Source: Phaeodactylibacter xiamenensis (GTDB lineage Bacteria > Bacteroidota > Bacteroidia > Chitinophagales > Saprospiraceae). Taken from it: DNA of 61,742 nt. The stretch spans positions 1 to 61,742 of the forward strand of contig NZ_JPOS01000080.1 in assembly GCF_000759025.1 (NCBI RefSeq). Reading direction: 5' to 3'. Both the position numbers and the translations under genes were made by a program. This document shows, in pieces, positions 19,624-29,183 of the stretch; within the stretch, counting starts at the first letter, position 1, and every line of letters begins with the position of its first letter. The notes under the pieces were generated by a model that saw only the letters and a program-made list of their open reading frames with translations, had not been told where the DNA came from and made no database searches.

Positions 19624-21393
19624 ATGGAATTAATTAAGCAAAATCCATATAATGTCATTGGCATTTTGGCAGGGGCTAAACAACGACAAGTAGAGCGACA
19701 AAAAGCAAAAATAAAAGCGTACCAAAGGGTAGGGAAAAGTATTGAGTTCGAAACCGACCTTCACATTCAAGAAAAGCCAATTAGAACATCAGAGGCGATT
19801 GATGATGCGCTTTCCAAAATCGAAATCAATCATAATAAGCTGTTCTACTCATTATTCTGGTTCGTAAACAATAGCCATCTTGATGATATGGCAATCGATT
19901 ACCTTCGTTCCGGTGATCTAAAAAAAGCAGAAGAAATTTGGAGTAAGATCGCGCAGGACCGAGAGGTTTCCGTTAAGAACTTTTCTGCAGTTAACAACCT
20001 TGGCACACTTAAATTAGTATCCGCTCTTTCAGAATTTACCCTGAAAACTCAAAGCTTCAAAGAGGGGGTTAGATTAAAAATTGATCTCATCAATTCAGAC
20101 TACTTTACTGAATTTTGTCATCTTGTCGCAGACGAAACATACAGTGTTAGTCAGGAAAAAGAGATTAGGATTTTCGTGGATGCTTTGCTGAAAGAGTTAG
20201 AAGATTCCAAAAAACCCGGGACCGACAAAGCGCCACATTTAATCATTGGAATCTACCCTGCAGTCAAGGCTTACTTAACAGATAAGCTAACCAGCACTCC
20301 GATCCAAAATATAGAGCGAAGGACTCAGCAAACCCAAAAACAAAGAATTGCTAATCCTAAAAAGGGACTCCGGCTCGGGCTTGTACTTCACCAAAACACA
20401 ACAAGTGATTTATCTGCGCTGTCAGAATTACTTGGGAAGTCCGATCTGAAGTATCGATTGATGGCTGACAAGGTAGCTAAGGAAATTTTACAATGTGGGG
20501 TTGATTACTTTCTCGAGTTTCGAGAAAAAGAAGATCAGCATTCCGGAGAGGATCTTGGTAAAGACGTAATGAGGCTATTTAAAACCTCTATGTCAACAGC
20601 AGTAGGTACCAATACATTCGACCGAATAAATGAAAACATCGAGGGGCTTCAGGAGTGGATAGACCATGCTGACGAGAGGAGGAAGCAGAATCTAATTGGT
20701 TCGGAGCTACTATTTATTACGGCCAAGCTGGAACGTTTTCAAAGCCTACGTGATTCTACCGAAAATGCCCTTGAATTAGTTGTCAGCTGTGAGCCTAAAC
20801 TCCTAAGGATGAAGAAGTTTCTGGGCCACCGGGATGAGCTCTACTTAAAAATAAGTAGTGCTGTGGTGAATAACGCACAAGGCATGTTGGTAACAGTCAT
20901 TAATCAGACTCAGGAAATGGTGCCTTTGGGGGTTATTACGATTGATACCCTTTCCTCCAAGATCTCTGCAGCACTCCGCGTTTCGGAAAGACTCGGAAAG
21001 ATGGATATGGTTCCTGAACTACTCAGGAGTTACAAGAAAAACCACCAAACTCTATTATCTATATCTAACCAGATCAATGCCGCCAGATCCAGGGTGTCCA
21101 GTAATTTTGGATCTAGCCAGACGAATCGTGTTAGATCCAATGAGTCCAGTAATTCTGGTGGAGGTGGGTGTTATATAGCCACCATGGCTTACGGTAGGTA
21201 TGATCACCCTCAGGTTTTAGTGTTGAGGAGGTTCCGGGATGAAGTACTCAATTCATCTGCTCCAGGCAGGGCTTTTATCCGATGTTATTATTGGTTGTCT
21301 CCCAAGTTGGTAAAGCATTTGAAAGGATATCAAAAAGTCAATTCCCTTATTCGGAAAGTTTTAAACCAGTTTATCAAGCATATCGAACGATGA
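19624..21393 (+). CDS. J-like N-terminus protein with C-terminal CFI-box domain
   Basis: 589 residues. The N-terminus (NPYNVIGILAGAKQRQVERQ) resembles the first helices of J-domain-like proteins but lacks the HPD tripeptide. The middle ~430 residues are helical with no recognised motif. After a Ser/Asn/Gly-rich linker (about residues 500-517), the C-terminal ~70 residues, beginning GGGGCYIATMAYG and continuing LRRFRD, match the CFI-box C-terminal domain often found in proteins of chaperone and conflict clusters. Its stop codon overlaps the next ATG (ATGA), so it is translationally coupled with the GrpE-like gene. It is probably a cofactor or client adaptor of the adjacent Hsp70. Confidence 0.6.
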   Translation: MELIKQNPYNVIGILAGAKQRQVERQKAKIKAYQRVGKSIEFETDLHIQEKPIRTSEAIDDALSKIEINHNKLFYSLFWFVNNSHLDDMAIDYLRSGDLKKAEEIWSKIAQDREVSVKNFSAVNNLGTLKLVSALSEFTLKTQSFKEGVRLKIDLINSDYFTEFCHLVADETYSVSQEKEIRIFVDALLKELEDSKKPGTDKAPHLIIGIYPAVKAYLTDKLTSTPIQNIERRTQQTQKQRIANPKKGLRLGLVLHQNTTSDLSALSELLGKSDLKYRLMADKVAKEILQCGVDYFLEFREKEDQHSGEDLGKDVMRLFKTSMSTAVGTNTFDRINENIEGLQEWIDHADERRKQNLIGSELLFITAKLERFQSLRDSTENALELVVSCEPKLLRMKKFLGHRDELYLKISSAVVNNAQGMLVTVINQTQEMVPLGVITIDTLSSKISAALRVSERLGKMDMVPELLRSYKKNHQTLLSISNQINAARSRVSSNFGSSQTNRVRSNESSNSGGGGCYIATMAYGRYDHPQVLVLRRFRDEVLNSSAPGRAFIRCYYWLSPKLVKHLKGYQKVNSLIRKVLNQFIKHIER

Positions 21394-22355
21394 AATACCT
21401 TGTCATAATACTAACTATAATCATTGGAGGGGTAGTCAATATCCATGCCCAAGCTGATACCTCCTCCTTAAAGGATCAACTTCAGAAATTATCATCTGAA
21501 ATCCAGGCGGTCCAATACAGTAGCGATTCGTTAAAGATGAAAATGGAGCAGCTGGTTTCAAAAGACGAAACGCTTCAACGCAGTGTGAATAATGTAGCAA
21601 ATATCAATAGCCTCTTGCAAACCAAAATTGATAGCCTGAGCCAAAAGGTTGAAAAGAGCGAACTGGATATCGTTGGTCTGGATCAACAGCTGAACTCCCA
21701 AAAAGAAGCGCTAAGCGGAGAAATTTCAGAGACCAGAGAAACCACAAATCAAAGTATATCGGCATTGGATGATGCCCTGAGCAAGAATACTTTGTATTGG
21801 ATTATTGCAGTTTTAGCTGTTGGGCTGTTGTCCATCCTTGCGTTTCTGTTTTTACGCAGAAAAGTAACGGACAATCAGTCTTCCATTAATGAAAGCCTGG
21901 CCAACACCAGAAAAGAATTGGAGCAGGAAGCCATTCGCCTTGATGAAAAACTAATTGGCGTCATGGAAACACAGCTGAAGGTCATTCAGGAAGAACGCAA
22001 AGCTCAACCTGAAAGTCAGCAGGAAGAACAAGACCATTCGCTAGCCCTGAAAGTAGCCGATGAGATCGTCCGAATAGAGAAGAATATCAGCCGTATGGAC
22101 GAAGGCACAAAAGGGCTTAAACAGCTATCTAAAGCCGTCGGCAGGATCCGGGATAATTTTGCTGCTAATGGTTATGAAATGGTTGATATGGTAGGTAAGC
22201 CATTTGAAGAAGGACTTAAGGCATCTGTTACTTTTCGATCAGACCCAGATATGGAGGGGGAGCCGCCTAAAATTACTCGGATCATTAAACCGCAGGTAAA
22301 TTATAAAGGAGTAATGATCCAGCAAGCACAAATAGAAGTTTCTCAATTTGAATGA
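21390..22355 (+). CDS. membrane-anchored coiled-coil protein with GrpE-like C-terminal domain
   Basis: 321 residues from the ATG at 21390, which overlaps the upstream stop and begins a signal or anchor segment (MKYLVIILTIIIGGVVNIHAQ). A longer frame from 21282 would lie inside the previous gene. Next is a ~100-residue coiled coil, a single membrane helix (YWIIAVLAVGLLSILAFLFL, around residues 130-150), and a second coiled coil. The C-terminal ~70 residues (NGYEMVDMVGKPFEEGL...YKGVMIQQAQIEV) follow the GrpE beta-wing pattern (EGKPFDP.....G....R.A.V.V). It is likely a membrane-tethered nucleotide-exchange factor for the Hsp70 encoded 10 bp downstream. The GrpE relation is by motif only. Confidence 0.6.
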   Translation: MKYLVIILTIIIGGVVNIHAQADTSSLKDQLQKLSSEIQAVQYSSDSLKMKMEQLVSKDETLQRSVNNVANINSLLQTKIDSLSQKVEKSELDIVGLDQQLNSQKEALSGEISETRETTNQSISALDDALSKNTLYWIIAVLAVGLLSILAFLFLRRKVTDNQSSINESLANTRKELEQEAIRLDEKLIGVMETQLKVIQEERKAQPESQQEEQDHSLALKVADEIVRIEKNISRMDEGTKGLKQLSKAVGRIRDNFAANGYEMVDMVGKPFEEGLKASVTFRSDPDMEGEPPKITRIIKPQVNYKGVMIQQAQIEVSQFE

Positions 22356-22365
22356 ACAATAAGCA

Positions 22366-24888
22366 ATGACAAGAACAAAAATTGATTATGGAATTGACTT
22401 GGGTACTACTAACTCGGCTATTGCCAGAATGGAGCAAGGTGACCCAATTATAAAAAAGAGCGATACTTTAAAGGATACAATGCCTTCATGCGTTGGATTT
22501 AATAAAAAGGGGGCAACTCTTGTTGGAGACTCTGCATTCAACAACTATAAATCTGACAAATTGAGGTCGATGAAAGGGGGAAAGACCAAAACTAATACCT
22601 TCATCGAGTTCAAGCGGACAATGGGTACAGATAAGACCTACTCAAGCTCCCATATGAACGAGGCATTCAATTCTGAGCAGTTGTCCGCTGAAGTGCTAAA
22701 GAAGCTTAAGTCATTCATCACAGATGAAAACCTTCAGTCTGCTGTTATTACCGTTCCTGCCAAGTTTGAGATCCGGCAAAGAGATGCGACCCTTAGAGCT
22801 GCAAAGCTTGCCGGGTTCAAATACGCTGAGCTTCTGCAGGAACCCATCGCTGCATCAATGGCTTATGGACTGAATAGCCAAAATAAGAACGGGTATTGGG
22901 TGGTCTTTGACTTTGGTGGGGGAACATTTGATGCTGCTCTCGTCAAAGTGGAAGACGGGATTATGCAGGTTAAAGATACAGACGGAGACAATTACCTTGG
23001 TGGTAAAAACCTGGACGCCGCTATTGTCGACGAGATCATCATTCCTTATCTGGAAGAGGAGTATGTTATCGACAGTATTCTTGAGGACAATAACAAAAAG
23101 CAGATACTTCAATATGCCATGAAGTACTATGCTGAAGAAGCGAAAATACAGTTATCGTTTAAAGAAGAGCATAATATACTTTCTGACTTAGGTGATATTC
23201 CAGGAGAAGATGATGAAGGGGAAGAATTCGAATTGGATATCACAATCAACCGGGAAAGATTAAAGGAAGCGATCGCTCCGGTTTTTCAACGGGCTATAGA
23301 TATTACCAAAGACCTTATCCAACGGAATAACCTTAGTGGCGGAAAATTGGATGCCTTGATTTTGGTAGGTGGCCCAACCCATTCTCCAATTCTAAGGGAG
23401 ATGCTGGAGGAACAAATCAAAAAACCAGATACAAGTGCCGACCCGATGACTGCAGTGGCTACCGGCGCAGCTCTTTATGCGTCCACCATGGATGTTTCGG
23501 ATGAGGTAAAAGAAGCTTCGAGGGATCAGACGAAAATTCAATTGGATATCGGATATGAACCTTCAACGGTAGAATTGGAAGAATTCGTGACGCTGAAAAT
23601 GCTACCGGAAAAAACAGAAGGGGGTATTCCTGCATCAGTATTTGCAGAGATTGTCCGTGGTGACAAAGCCTGGTCTTCAGGCAAGGTCTCCATCAACGAA
23701 AAGGGAGAAATGATTGAGGCAAAACTCAATGAAGGCAAGCCAAATAATTTCCAGATCCTTCTATACGATGTGGCAGGTAATAGGCTGGAATGCCAACCCG
23801 ACAACTTTACCGTTATCCAGGGCTCAAAGGTAGGCAGCGCTACGTTGCCCTATAATATTGGGGTTGAAATTAAACGGGGCAGAGATGGCAAACTCGTTTT
23901 CAGAACGGTTAAAGGGCTTGAAGTCAATCAATCCTTGCCTGCAAAAGGAATCATCAATGGATTAAAAACTCAGCAGCAAATACGCCCCGGAAATGCACAG
24001 GATACGATAGAAATCCCCATTTATCAGGGTGATTACTATTCAGAAGGTTCAAGAGCATTGTACAACGAACACGTTTATGATGCCAGAATTACGGGAGATG
24101 ACCTTCCTGCTCTGCTACCGGAAAGATCTTATGTAGACCTAACCCTCATAACAGATAAATCTGGAAGAATAGAAAAGATTGAAGCATTCTTCCCATATTT
24201 AGATCATACTGTAGATATTGAGATTCCAGAGACCGTTGGCTCAGAAATTGATGCCGCTTTTCTGGATAAGGAAATACGAAAAGCCAAAGGGGCATTGTCT
24301 GGATTGGCTGCTCAAGGGTTGGTAAACAGGCAAGAGATAGAATCCACCGCAGAGGAAATCGAGCGCTTAAAACAATCCCTGGATCAAAGTCGGAATGACT
24401 ACGATCGCAAGAAAGAAGTGCTAAATAACCTAAAAAAGTCCCTGAGGAAAATTGATGAACTTGAGGATAATATCGAATGGCCTCAATTTGAGAAAGAGCT
24501 TAGAGAAGAATTTGACCGCCTTGAAGGAGCTAACGAGGAATTAGGTAACGAAAAAACGACCCAGCACGTAAATCAGTTAAGAACACAAGTCGATGAGGTC
24601 ATCCGCAAAAAGGACCTTAAGCTTGGGCAATCTGTACTGGAAGAGGTTCATAACTTCTTTATCGCGCTCACCTTTATCTATCAGTTAATTGGGGTCGTAC
24701 GCCATTTTAGGAATGACTTTGATAGGCTGCATTGGCGTGATCCTCAACAAGCCCGGCAACTTCTTGGACAGGCTACGCAAATTATTGCCGACAATCCAAC
24801 GAAGGAGCGGTTACATCCGATTGTAGTCCAATTATTCCAGCTCCTCCCGGAATCAGAAGTACCCGACGGAACCGTGTTAACAGAGTAA
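22366..24888 (+). CDS. Hsp70/DnaK-like chaperone with extended C-terminus
   Basis: 840 residues; housekeeping DnaK is about 640. Nucleotide-binding motifs are present: DYGIDLGTTNSAIA (about residues 3-16), VPAKFEIRQRDATLRAAKLAG, and FDFGGGTFDAALVK (about 183-196), plus LVGGPTHSPIL (about 330). A beta-sandwich-like substrate domain follows (YNIGVEIKRG...VNQSLPAKG). About 230 extra residues then include a long coiled coil (about 655-720). It sits between a GrpE-like membrane protein and a lipoprotein. A J-domain protein is encoded at the end of the cluster, so this is a dedicated chaperone set rather than the cellular dnaK operon. The client is unknown. Confidence 0.85.
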   Translation: MTRTKIDYGIDLGTTNSAIARMEQGDPIIKKSDTLKDTMPSCVGFNKKGATLVGDSAFNNYKSDKLRSMKGGKTKTNTFIEFKRTMGTDKTYSSSHMNEAFNSEQLSAEVLKKLKSFITDENLQSAVITVPAKFEIRQRDATLRAAKLAGFKYAELLQEPIAASMAYGLNSQNKNGYWVVFDFGGGTFDAALVKVEDGIMQVKDTDGDNYLGGKNLDAAIVDEIIIPYLEEEYVIDSILEDNNKKQILQYAMKYYAEEAKIQLSFKEEHNILSDLGDIPGEDDEGEEFELDITINRERLKEAIAPVFQRAIDITKDLIQRNNLSGGKLDALILVGGPTHSPILREMLEEQIKKPDTSADPMTAVATGAALYASTMDVSDEVKEASRDQTKIQLDIGYEPSTVELEEFVTLKMLPEKTEGGIPASVFAEIVRGDKAWSSGKVSINEKGEMIEAKLNEGKPNNFQILLYDVAGNRLECQPDNFTVIQGSKVGSATLPYNIGVEIKRGRDGKLVFRTVKGLEVNQSLPAKGIINGLKTQQQIRPGNAQDTIEIPIYQGDYYSEGSRALYNEHVYDARITGDDLPALLPERSYVDLTLITDKSGRIEKIEAFFPYLDHTVDIEIPETVGSEIDAAFLDKEIRKAKGALSGLAAQGLVNRQEIESTAEEIERLKQSLDQSRNDYDRKKEVLNNLKKSLRKIDELEDNIEWPQFEKELREEFDRLEGANEELGNEKTTQHVNQLRTQVDEVIRKKDLKLGQSVLEEVHNFFIALTFIYQLIGVVRHFRNDFDRLHWRDPQQARQLLGQATQIIADNPTKERLHPIVVQLFQLLPESEVPDGTVLTE

Positions 24889-24900
24889 ACAATCAGAATT

Positions 24901-25563
24901 ATGCAGCACTATATCAAAGGCCTGGTCTTTTTGGTCCTGATTGCTTTTTTCTTTTCCTGCGAATCTGATGAGGCCCGTCGGGAACGTCTTGCCCGGGAAG
25001 AACAGGAAAGGATAGAGCTGGTCAAACGTCAGAAAGCAGAAGAGGCTGAGAAAGCTCGAAAACTCGAGGAAGAAAGGAAAAAAGAAGCGGAACGGATTGA
25101 GAAGGAACGCAAGGAAAAAGCAATCTATGAAAAGTATATCAATAATACTTTAAGAACCGGTGCGACTCCTTACGCCTATTGTTATGGGAGAAACCGTTCC
25201 TGTTCTGGAAGCAGATGCTCTGAAATCAGCGTCAGGACCCCTTCAACCTCAGATGTCTTGGTCACGATCAAAAGCGATGGGGAAGTGGTCAGGCATGCTT
25301 TTATCTCAAAAGGCTCTACCTACAAGTTTAAGTTGCCCAACGGTACTTATCAGCCTTTCTTTTATTACGGGAAAGGCTGGAATCCGGAAAAGGTTATGAA
25401 GCAATCTAAATGCGGAACGATCAAAGGAGGGTTTTTGGAACGGGAGGTTTTTGGAAAGGATTCCCCGCAAAGCCTTGTCAATAACATTCTGTCTTATGAA
25501 CTGATCCTGACGCAGAATGGAAACTTTAGCACAAGGCCTAGTAATTCGAGTGAGGCTTTATAA
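24901..25563 (+). CDS. lipoprotein with charged coiled coil and Cys-rich domain
   Basis: 220 residues. The lipobox FFFSC gives a predicted lipidated Cys at about residue 20. Residues 25-75 are an Arg/Glu/Lys-rich helix (REEQERIELVKRQ). The C-terminal ~130 residues contain four cysteines (YCYGRNRSCSG, RCSE, KCG) and a beta-rich stretch (VLVTIKSDGEVVRHAFI) that looks like a small extracytoplasmic binding domain. The gene is 12 bp from the Hsp70 gene and 17 bp from the kinase gene, so it is co-transcribed. The family is unrecognised. Confidence 0.6.
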   Translation: MQHYIKGLVFLVLIAFFFSCESDEARRERLAREEQERIELVKRQKAEEAEKARKLEEERKKEAERIEKERKEKAIYEKYINNTLRTGATPYAYCYGRNRSCSGSRCSEISVRTPSTSDVLVTIKSDGEVVRHAFISKGSTYKFKLPNGTYQPFFYYGKGWNPEKVMKQSKCGTIKGGFLEREVFGKDSPQSLVNNILSYELILTQNGNFSTRPSNSSEAL

Positions 25564-25580
25564 TAAATGGCTGATATGAT

Positions 25581-27386
25581 ATGAAAAACTCCGGAGTAGC
25601 CATGTTGACAAGGTCTGAGACTATCGCTGATAGGTATACTGTTCTTTTTTTCATCAAGCATGGAGATCATGCAGAAACCTATCGGGTAAAGGACGAAGAG
25701 GGGAAGGTTGGTTTTCTAAAGTTATTCCACTTGACTAAACTCCATCGCACCCAATTCGACGGAGAGAGAAATATTAAGGAGATTGAATTTCTGAAGTCGG
25801 TTAAGCACCCCAATATCGTTCAATACAGAGATAGCGGGGAATGGGTGAAAGGCAATCAGCGTTTTGCCTATCTCGTCCTGGACTTCATTAGTGGGGAAAC
25901 GCTGGAAGAACGGTTAAAAAGAGCACATACCCTTACTTCGTATGAAGTAAAGCAAATCGTTACACCTGTTTTGAATGGGCTGAAGTATTTACATAGCCGA
26001 AGTCAGCCTTTGGTTCATAACGACATCAACCATCAAAACATCATGCTGGATTTGAGTGGGAATATCCCGATTCCAAAAATCATTGATTTCGGATATGCCC
26101 GGGCTTTTCATAATTCTACAAAAGTATATTACAGGCAAGGGCTTAACCCTTACTATCTGGCTCCGGAGTGCTTTAACAGCATTTTCTCGCCACAAAGTGA
26201 CCTTTTTTCAGTTGGAGCTTTAATGTTTCATTTGCTTACAGGACTCCCACCCTGGTTTGTCGATTTATCAGATTATAAAAAAAACAACACCGATTTAGAA
26301 GAAGTAGTGTTGGAGGCAAGAAAGAAAAAGCTGAAAATCCCCTACCTGTCTAATTCAACAGTCCCTAGTCCAGACAAAGATCAACTGCTGGCCATTGCAA
26401 AAAAAGCAATGGAAACAGATATCAACTATCGTTTCCAGTCAGCCGAAGCAATGCTTCGAGCTATTGAGGGTGATTTTTCCAATGAGGCTTCTCATCCTTC
26501 ATCCAGCCCCCCAAGCTCTGAAGTCGAGTCTGAAAGTAAGGCTAAGAAAGCGGGGGGAGGCTTTAACGAGATCGCAGGAATGGATGAACTGAAAGAGGTG
26601 CTGTACCATGATGTAATCAGAGCTTTAGAGGAAAAGGAGTTATACGAAGAGTACGGGCTGACTATTCCAAATGGCATGTTGTTGTACGGTCCGCCGGGAT
26701 GCGGAAAATCCTTTTTTGCACAAAAATTGGCTGAGGAAGTCGGGTACAATTATGTGGAGGTCAAACCCTCCGAACTGGCAAGTATTTATGTACATGGATC
26801 TCAGGAAAAGATCGGAAAGCTGTTTGATGAAGCAAGAAAAAATGCACCGACTATACTCAATTTCGAAGAGTTCGATGCCCTTGTGCCTAACCGGGATAGC
26901 CATGCCGGAAATCATCAATCCGGTGAAGTGAATGAATTTCTGGCTCAGCTCAACAACTGCGGGAAAGAGGGCATTTTCGTCATTGCAACCACTAATCAGC
27001 CCGGGCTCATTGACCCGGCCGTACTTAGAGCAGGGCGTATCGATAAAATCTTCTTTGTCCCTCCACCCGATTTTAAGGCCAGGAAAGAACTTTTTAAGCT
27101 CCTCTTAAAAAAACGGCCCTTAGATTTTGGTATTGACTTCGATTTGCTTGCCGAAAAGACCGAAAATTATGTTGCGATTGATATCGAGCATCTGGTCAAT
27201 GAGGCATCAAGGGAGGCGTTGAAGAGCCGGTCAAAGATCACTCAGGATATACTGTTGGGGACTATCCAAAAAACCAGGCCCTCCGTTAGGTTAAGTGAAA
27301 TCCAAAAATATGAACAAATAAAGGGCGTATTAGAGGGCCAGGATCAAAGACCTTCCAGGCCAAGAATTGGCTTCAGAACAGATTAG
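25581..27386 (+). CDS. Ser/Thr protein kinase fused to an AAA+ ATPase
   Basis: 601 residues. The kinase domain (about residues 15-300) has a catalytic loop HNDINHQNIM (D of HxD kept, HRD changed to HND) and IDFGYARA for DFG. The Lys/Glu pair is less clear (FLKLFH, IKEIEFL). After a Ser/Pro linker, the AAA+ domain (about 320-560) has Walker A GPPGCGKS, a Walker B-like strand LNFEEFDAL in which the usual D-E is E-E, sensor ATTNQPG and arginine finger region RAGRIDK, close to FtsH/Spastin-type AAA. Such fusions couple signalling to protein remodelling. The operon with Hsp70, TerB and J-domain genes supports a stress or conflict role. The substrate is unknown. Confidence 0.8.
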   Translation: MKNSGVAMLTRSETIADRYTVLFFIKHGDHAETYRVKDEEGKVGFLKLFHLTKLHRTQFDGERNIKEIEFLKSVKHPNIVQYRDSGEWVKGNQRFAYLVLDFISGETLEERLKRAHTLTSYEVKQIVTPVLNGLKYLHSRSQPLVHNDINHQNIMLDLSGNIPIPKIIDFGYARAFHNSTKVYYRQGLNPYYLAPECFNSIFSPQSDLFSVGALMFHLLTGLPPWFVDLSDYKKNNTDLEEVVLEARKKKLKIPYLSNSTVPSPDKDQLLAIAKKAMETDINYRFQSAEAMLRAIEGDFSNEASHPSSSPPSSEVESESKAKKAGGGFNEIAGMDELKEVLYHDVIRALEEKELYEEYGLTIPNGMLLYGPPGCGKSFFAQKLAEEVGYNYVEVKPSELASIYVHGSQEKIGKLFDEARKNAPTILNFEEFDALVPNRDSHAGNHQSGEVNEFLAQLNNCGKEGIFVIATTNQPGLIDPAVLRAGRIDKIFFVPPPDFKARKELFKLLLKKRPLDFGIDFDLLAEKTENYVAIDIEHLVNEASREALKSRSKITQDILLGTIQKTRPSVRLSEIQKYEQIKGVLEGQDQRPSRPRIGFRTD

Positions 27387-27402
27387 CAAAAACCAAAAGT
27401 AT

Positions 27403-27921
27403 ATGGCACAACCTACTTTCAAGTCATTGTTACTTCAGACAGCCTTCTCCTGCATGGCATCTGATGGCGAAATAGATCAGTCAGAAGTTCAGCTTATAAA
27501 GAAACTCGAACAAGAGGAGAAGTTATTTGGATTCGAGAATATCGGAACTGAGCTTAACCGCCTTGTGGAGGAAATCAACAAGAACGGGCATGCCTTTCTT
27601 CGTACATACCTCCATCACTTAAGCCAGGCAGACCTTACCGAAGACCAGGAAATTGAAATTGTAAAAACTTCGGTGAAAACCATAAAGGCGGACAACGATG
27701 AGAAGTATAGCGAGATTAAGTTCTTCAAAATCCTTCGCTCAAAACTGTCTGTCAGCAACGAAAAACTAATTGCTGCACTTCCAGAATTTGAAAATCTGGA
27801 AGAAGACTATTTGCGGCAGGACATCATTTCTGAAAGCTATCTTGAGAAATTGACAGCGGATTACTTTGACGAGCAGGATATCCCAGAGTTTGCGCCAATC
27901 GATTTGCAAGGGACTGAATAG
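27403..27921 (+). CDS. TerB-like helical protein
   Basis: 172 residues from the ATG at 27403; an upstream in-frame start at 27367 would overlap the kinase gene. The opening LLLQTAFSCMASDGEIDQSEV is the classic TerB/DjlA-N pattern, with an acidic residue cluster that can bind metal. The rest is helical. TerB proteins occur in tellurite-resistance and conflict clusters, often with kinases and J domains, which fits the neighbours. Confidence 0.7.
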   Translation: MAQPTFKSLLLQTAFSCMASDGEIDQSEVQLIKKLEQEEKLFGFENIGTELNRLVEEINKNGHAFLRTYLHHLSQADLTEDQEIEIVKTSVKTIKADNDEKYSEIKFFKILRSKLSVSNEKLIAALPEFENLEEDYLRQDIISESYLEKLTADYFDEQDIPEFAPIDLQGTE

Positions 27922-28153
27922 TTACAAGCTGTGAGGAATTAGATGCAATAGATTGCAGAGTGCTATCTATCCCATTTTGATACGGCTACTCAACGATTTC
28001 TATTGCTGCATTTTTGAGTTTTCCAACATGATCATAGATGAGGATCATCTCAAAACTTCAATAGCTTAAACTATTTGGCATCCGTGTTCAATGAATGGGA
28101 ATAGCTTAGTACGAGAACTTAATAGCGCGAGATCATTAACTAAAATAATTAAT

Positions 28154-28384
28154 ATGAGAATTGTAATTAAAATCGTCCTTATGATAGCAGTATTTATGAT
28201 TGGTATCGTGATTATGGCAGCTTTAAAAGAGAGCACTGGGAGACAGTCAGGCTCCGGCGGTCCCTTAGGCTTGGTGCTAATTTTCGGAATGATTGCTGCT
28301 TTCAGAGCAATTTGGAGGTATGGCAAAGAAGACGAGAGTAAAGAAACAGAAAGCAGTGATCTTCAGAAGCTCGATAAAAGCTAG
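28154..28384 (+). CDS. small two-TM membrane protein
   Basis: About 76 residues from the ATG at 28154 (MRIVIKIVLMIAVFMIGIVI). An earlier in-frame ATG at 28091 adds 21 polar residues. It has two hydrophobic segments separated by a Gly-rich loop, and a charged tail (KEDESKETESSD). It is 3 bp before the J-domain gene and so probably co-translated. No family is recognised. Confidence 0.55.
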   Translation: MRIVIKIVLMIAVFMIGIVIMAALKESTGRQSGSGGPLGLVLIFGMIAAFRAIWRYGKEDESKETESSDLQKLDKS

Positions 28385-28387
28385 CGT

Positions 28388-28918
28388 ATGGGCTTTGTTG
28401 ATTATTATCAGGTGTTGGGAGTGCCATTAGATGCTGACTTAAAGGCATTGAAAGCGGCTTTTAAAAAGCAGGCATTGAAATGGCACCCTGACAAAAACCC
28501 AGGCAAGGATACAACGGAACAGATGCAGCTGATTAATGAAGCTAGATTGATTTTGTTCGACGATGAAGCCCGGCGAAAGTATGACCTGGAATACCAGAGA
28601 TACAAACGGTTTAAAAGGGAGCAGTCGCGGGACAAAGAACAAACAAATCGCACCAGAACTTCAACGAATACTACATTTGACCAATCATGGGATTGGCAAA
28701 ATGATTACAAAGTACAAGATGAGACCCTGGAACGATGGATGAATAATGCCAAACGCCAAGCGGTAGACTTAGCTAAACAGACTATTGAAGACTTTAAAAA
28801 TATTGCCTACGCTGGGGCTAAAGCAGGACTGGAAGAGTCTGGTCGACAACTGATGATACAGGTTGTCATAGCAATATTTTTTTCAATTCTATTTGGGTTG
28901 GGAATGTGCGGAAGCTAA
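28388..28918 (+). CDS. J-domain protein with C-terminal membrane anchor
   Basis: 176 residues. Residues 4-70 are a canonical J domain (DYYQVLGVPLDADLKALKAA, HPDKNPG, YDLEYQRY) with intact HPD. A linker of ~60 charged residues follows, then a C-terminal hydrophobic helix (VVIAIFFSILFGLGMCG). It lacks the zinc-finger and client-binding domains of DnaJ, so it is a type III J-protein, likely to recruit the cluster's Hsp70 to the membrane. Confidence 0.85.
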   Translation: MGFVDYYQVLGVPLDADLKALKAAFKKQALKWHPDKNPGKDTTEQMQLINEARLILFDDEARRKYDLEYQRYKRFKREQSRDKEQTNRTRTSTNTTFDQSWDWQNDYKVQDETLERWMNNAKRQAVDLAKQTIEDFKNIAYAGAKAGLEESGRQLMIQVVIAIFFSILFGLGMCGS

Positions 28919-28974
28919 GTCAAATCTGAGTGGTAATTAGATCCTGACTACAAGAATTAATTTAAGATTAAATT

Positions 28975-29183
28975 TTTCTTAGCACCAACCTATGAACCTA
29001 TTTATTGTAGTCCCGAGGTAAGCTATGATCAAATCGTGAACGTGATCATACCACTTTTTATATTTCCCTTGCCGTGAAATCATGAAGGGAAATGCGGTTA
29101 AGGGGGCTGCTATACGGATGCGTCTGTGACAGTATCTGACAGATACACCAAGCAAAGTAAATAACACAAAAAACCAAACAAAT
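28975..29183 (+). repeat. duplicated 5' region of BspA-like genes, copy 2
   Basis: This is the partner of 12485-12697, with the same palindromic TATCTGACAGATA and the same run-in to ATGCCTTCATCAAGCATCGC. The similarity continues through the first ~270 bp of coding sequence. Confidence 0.7.
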
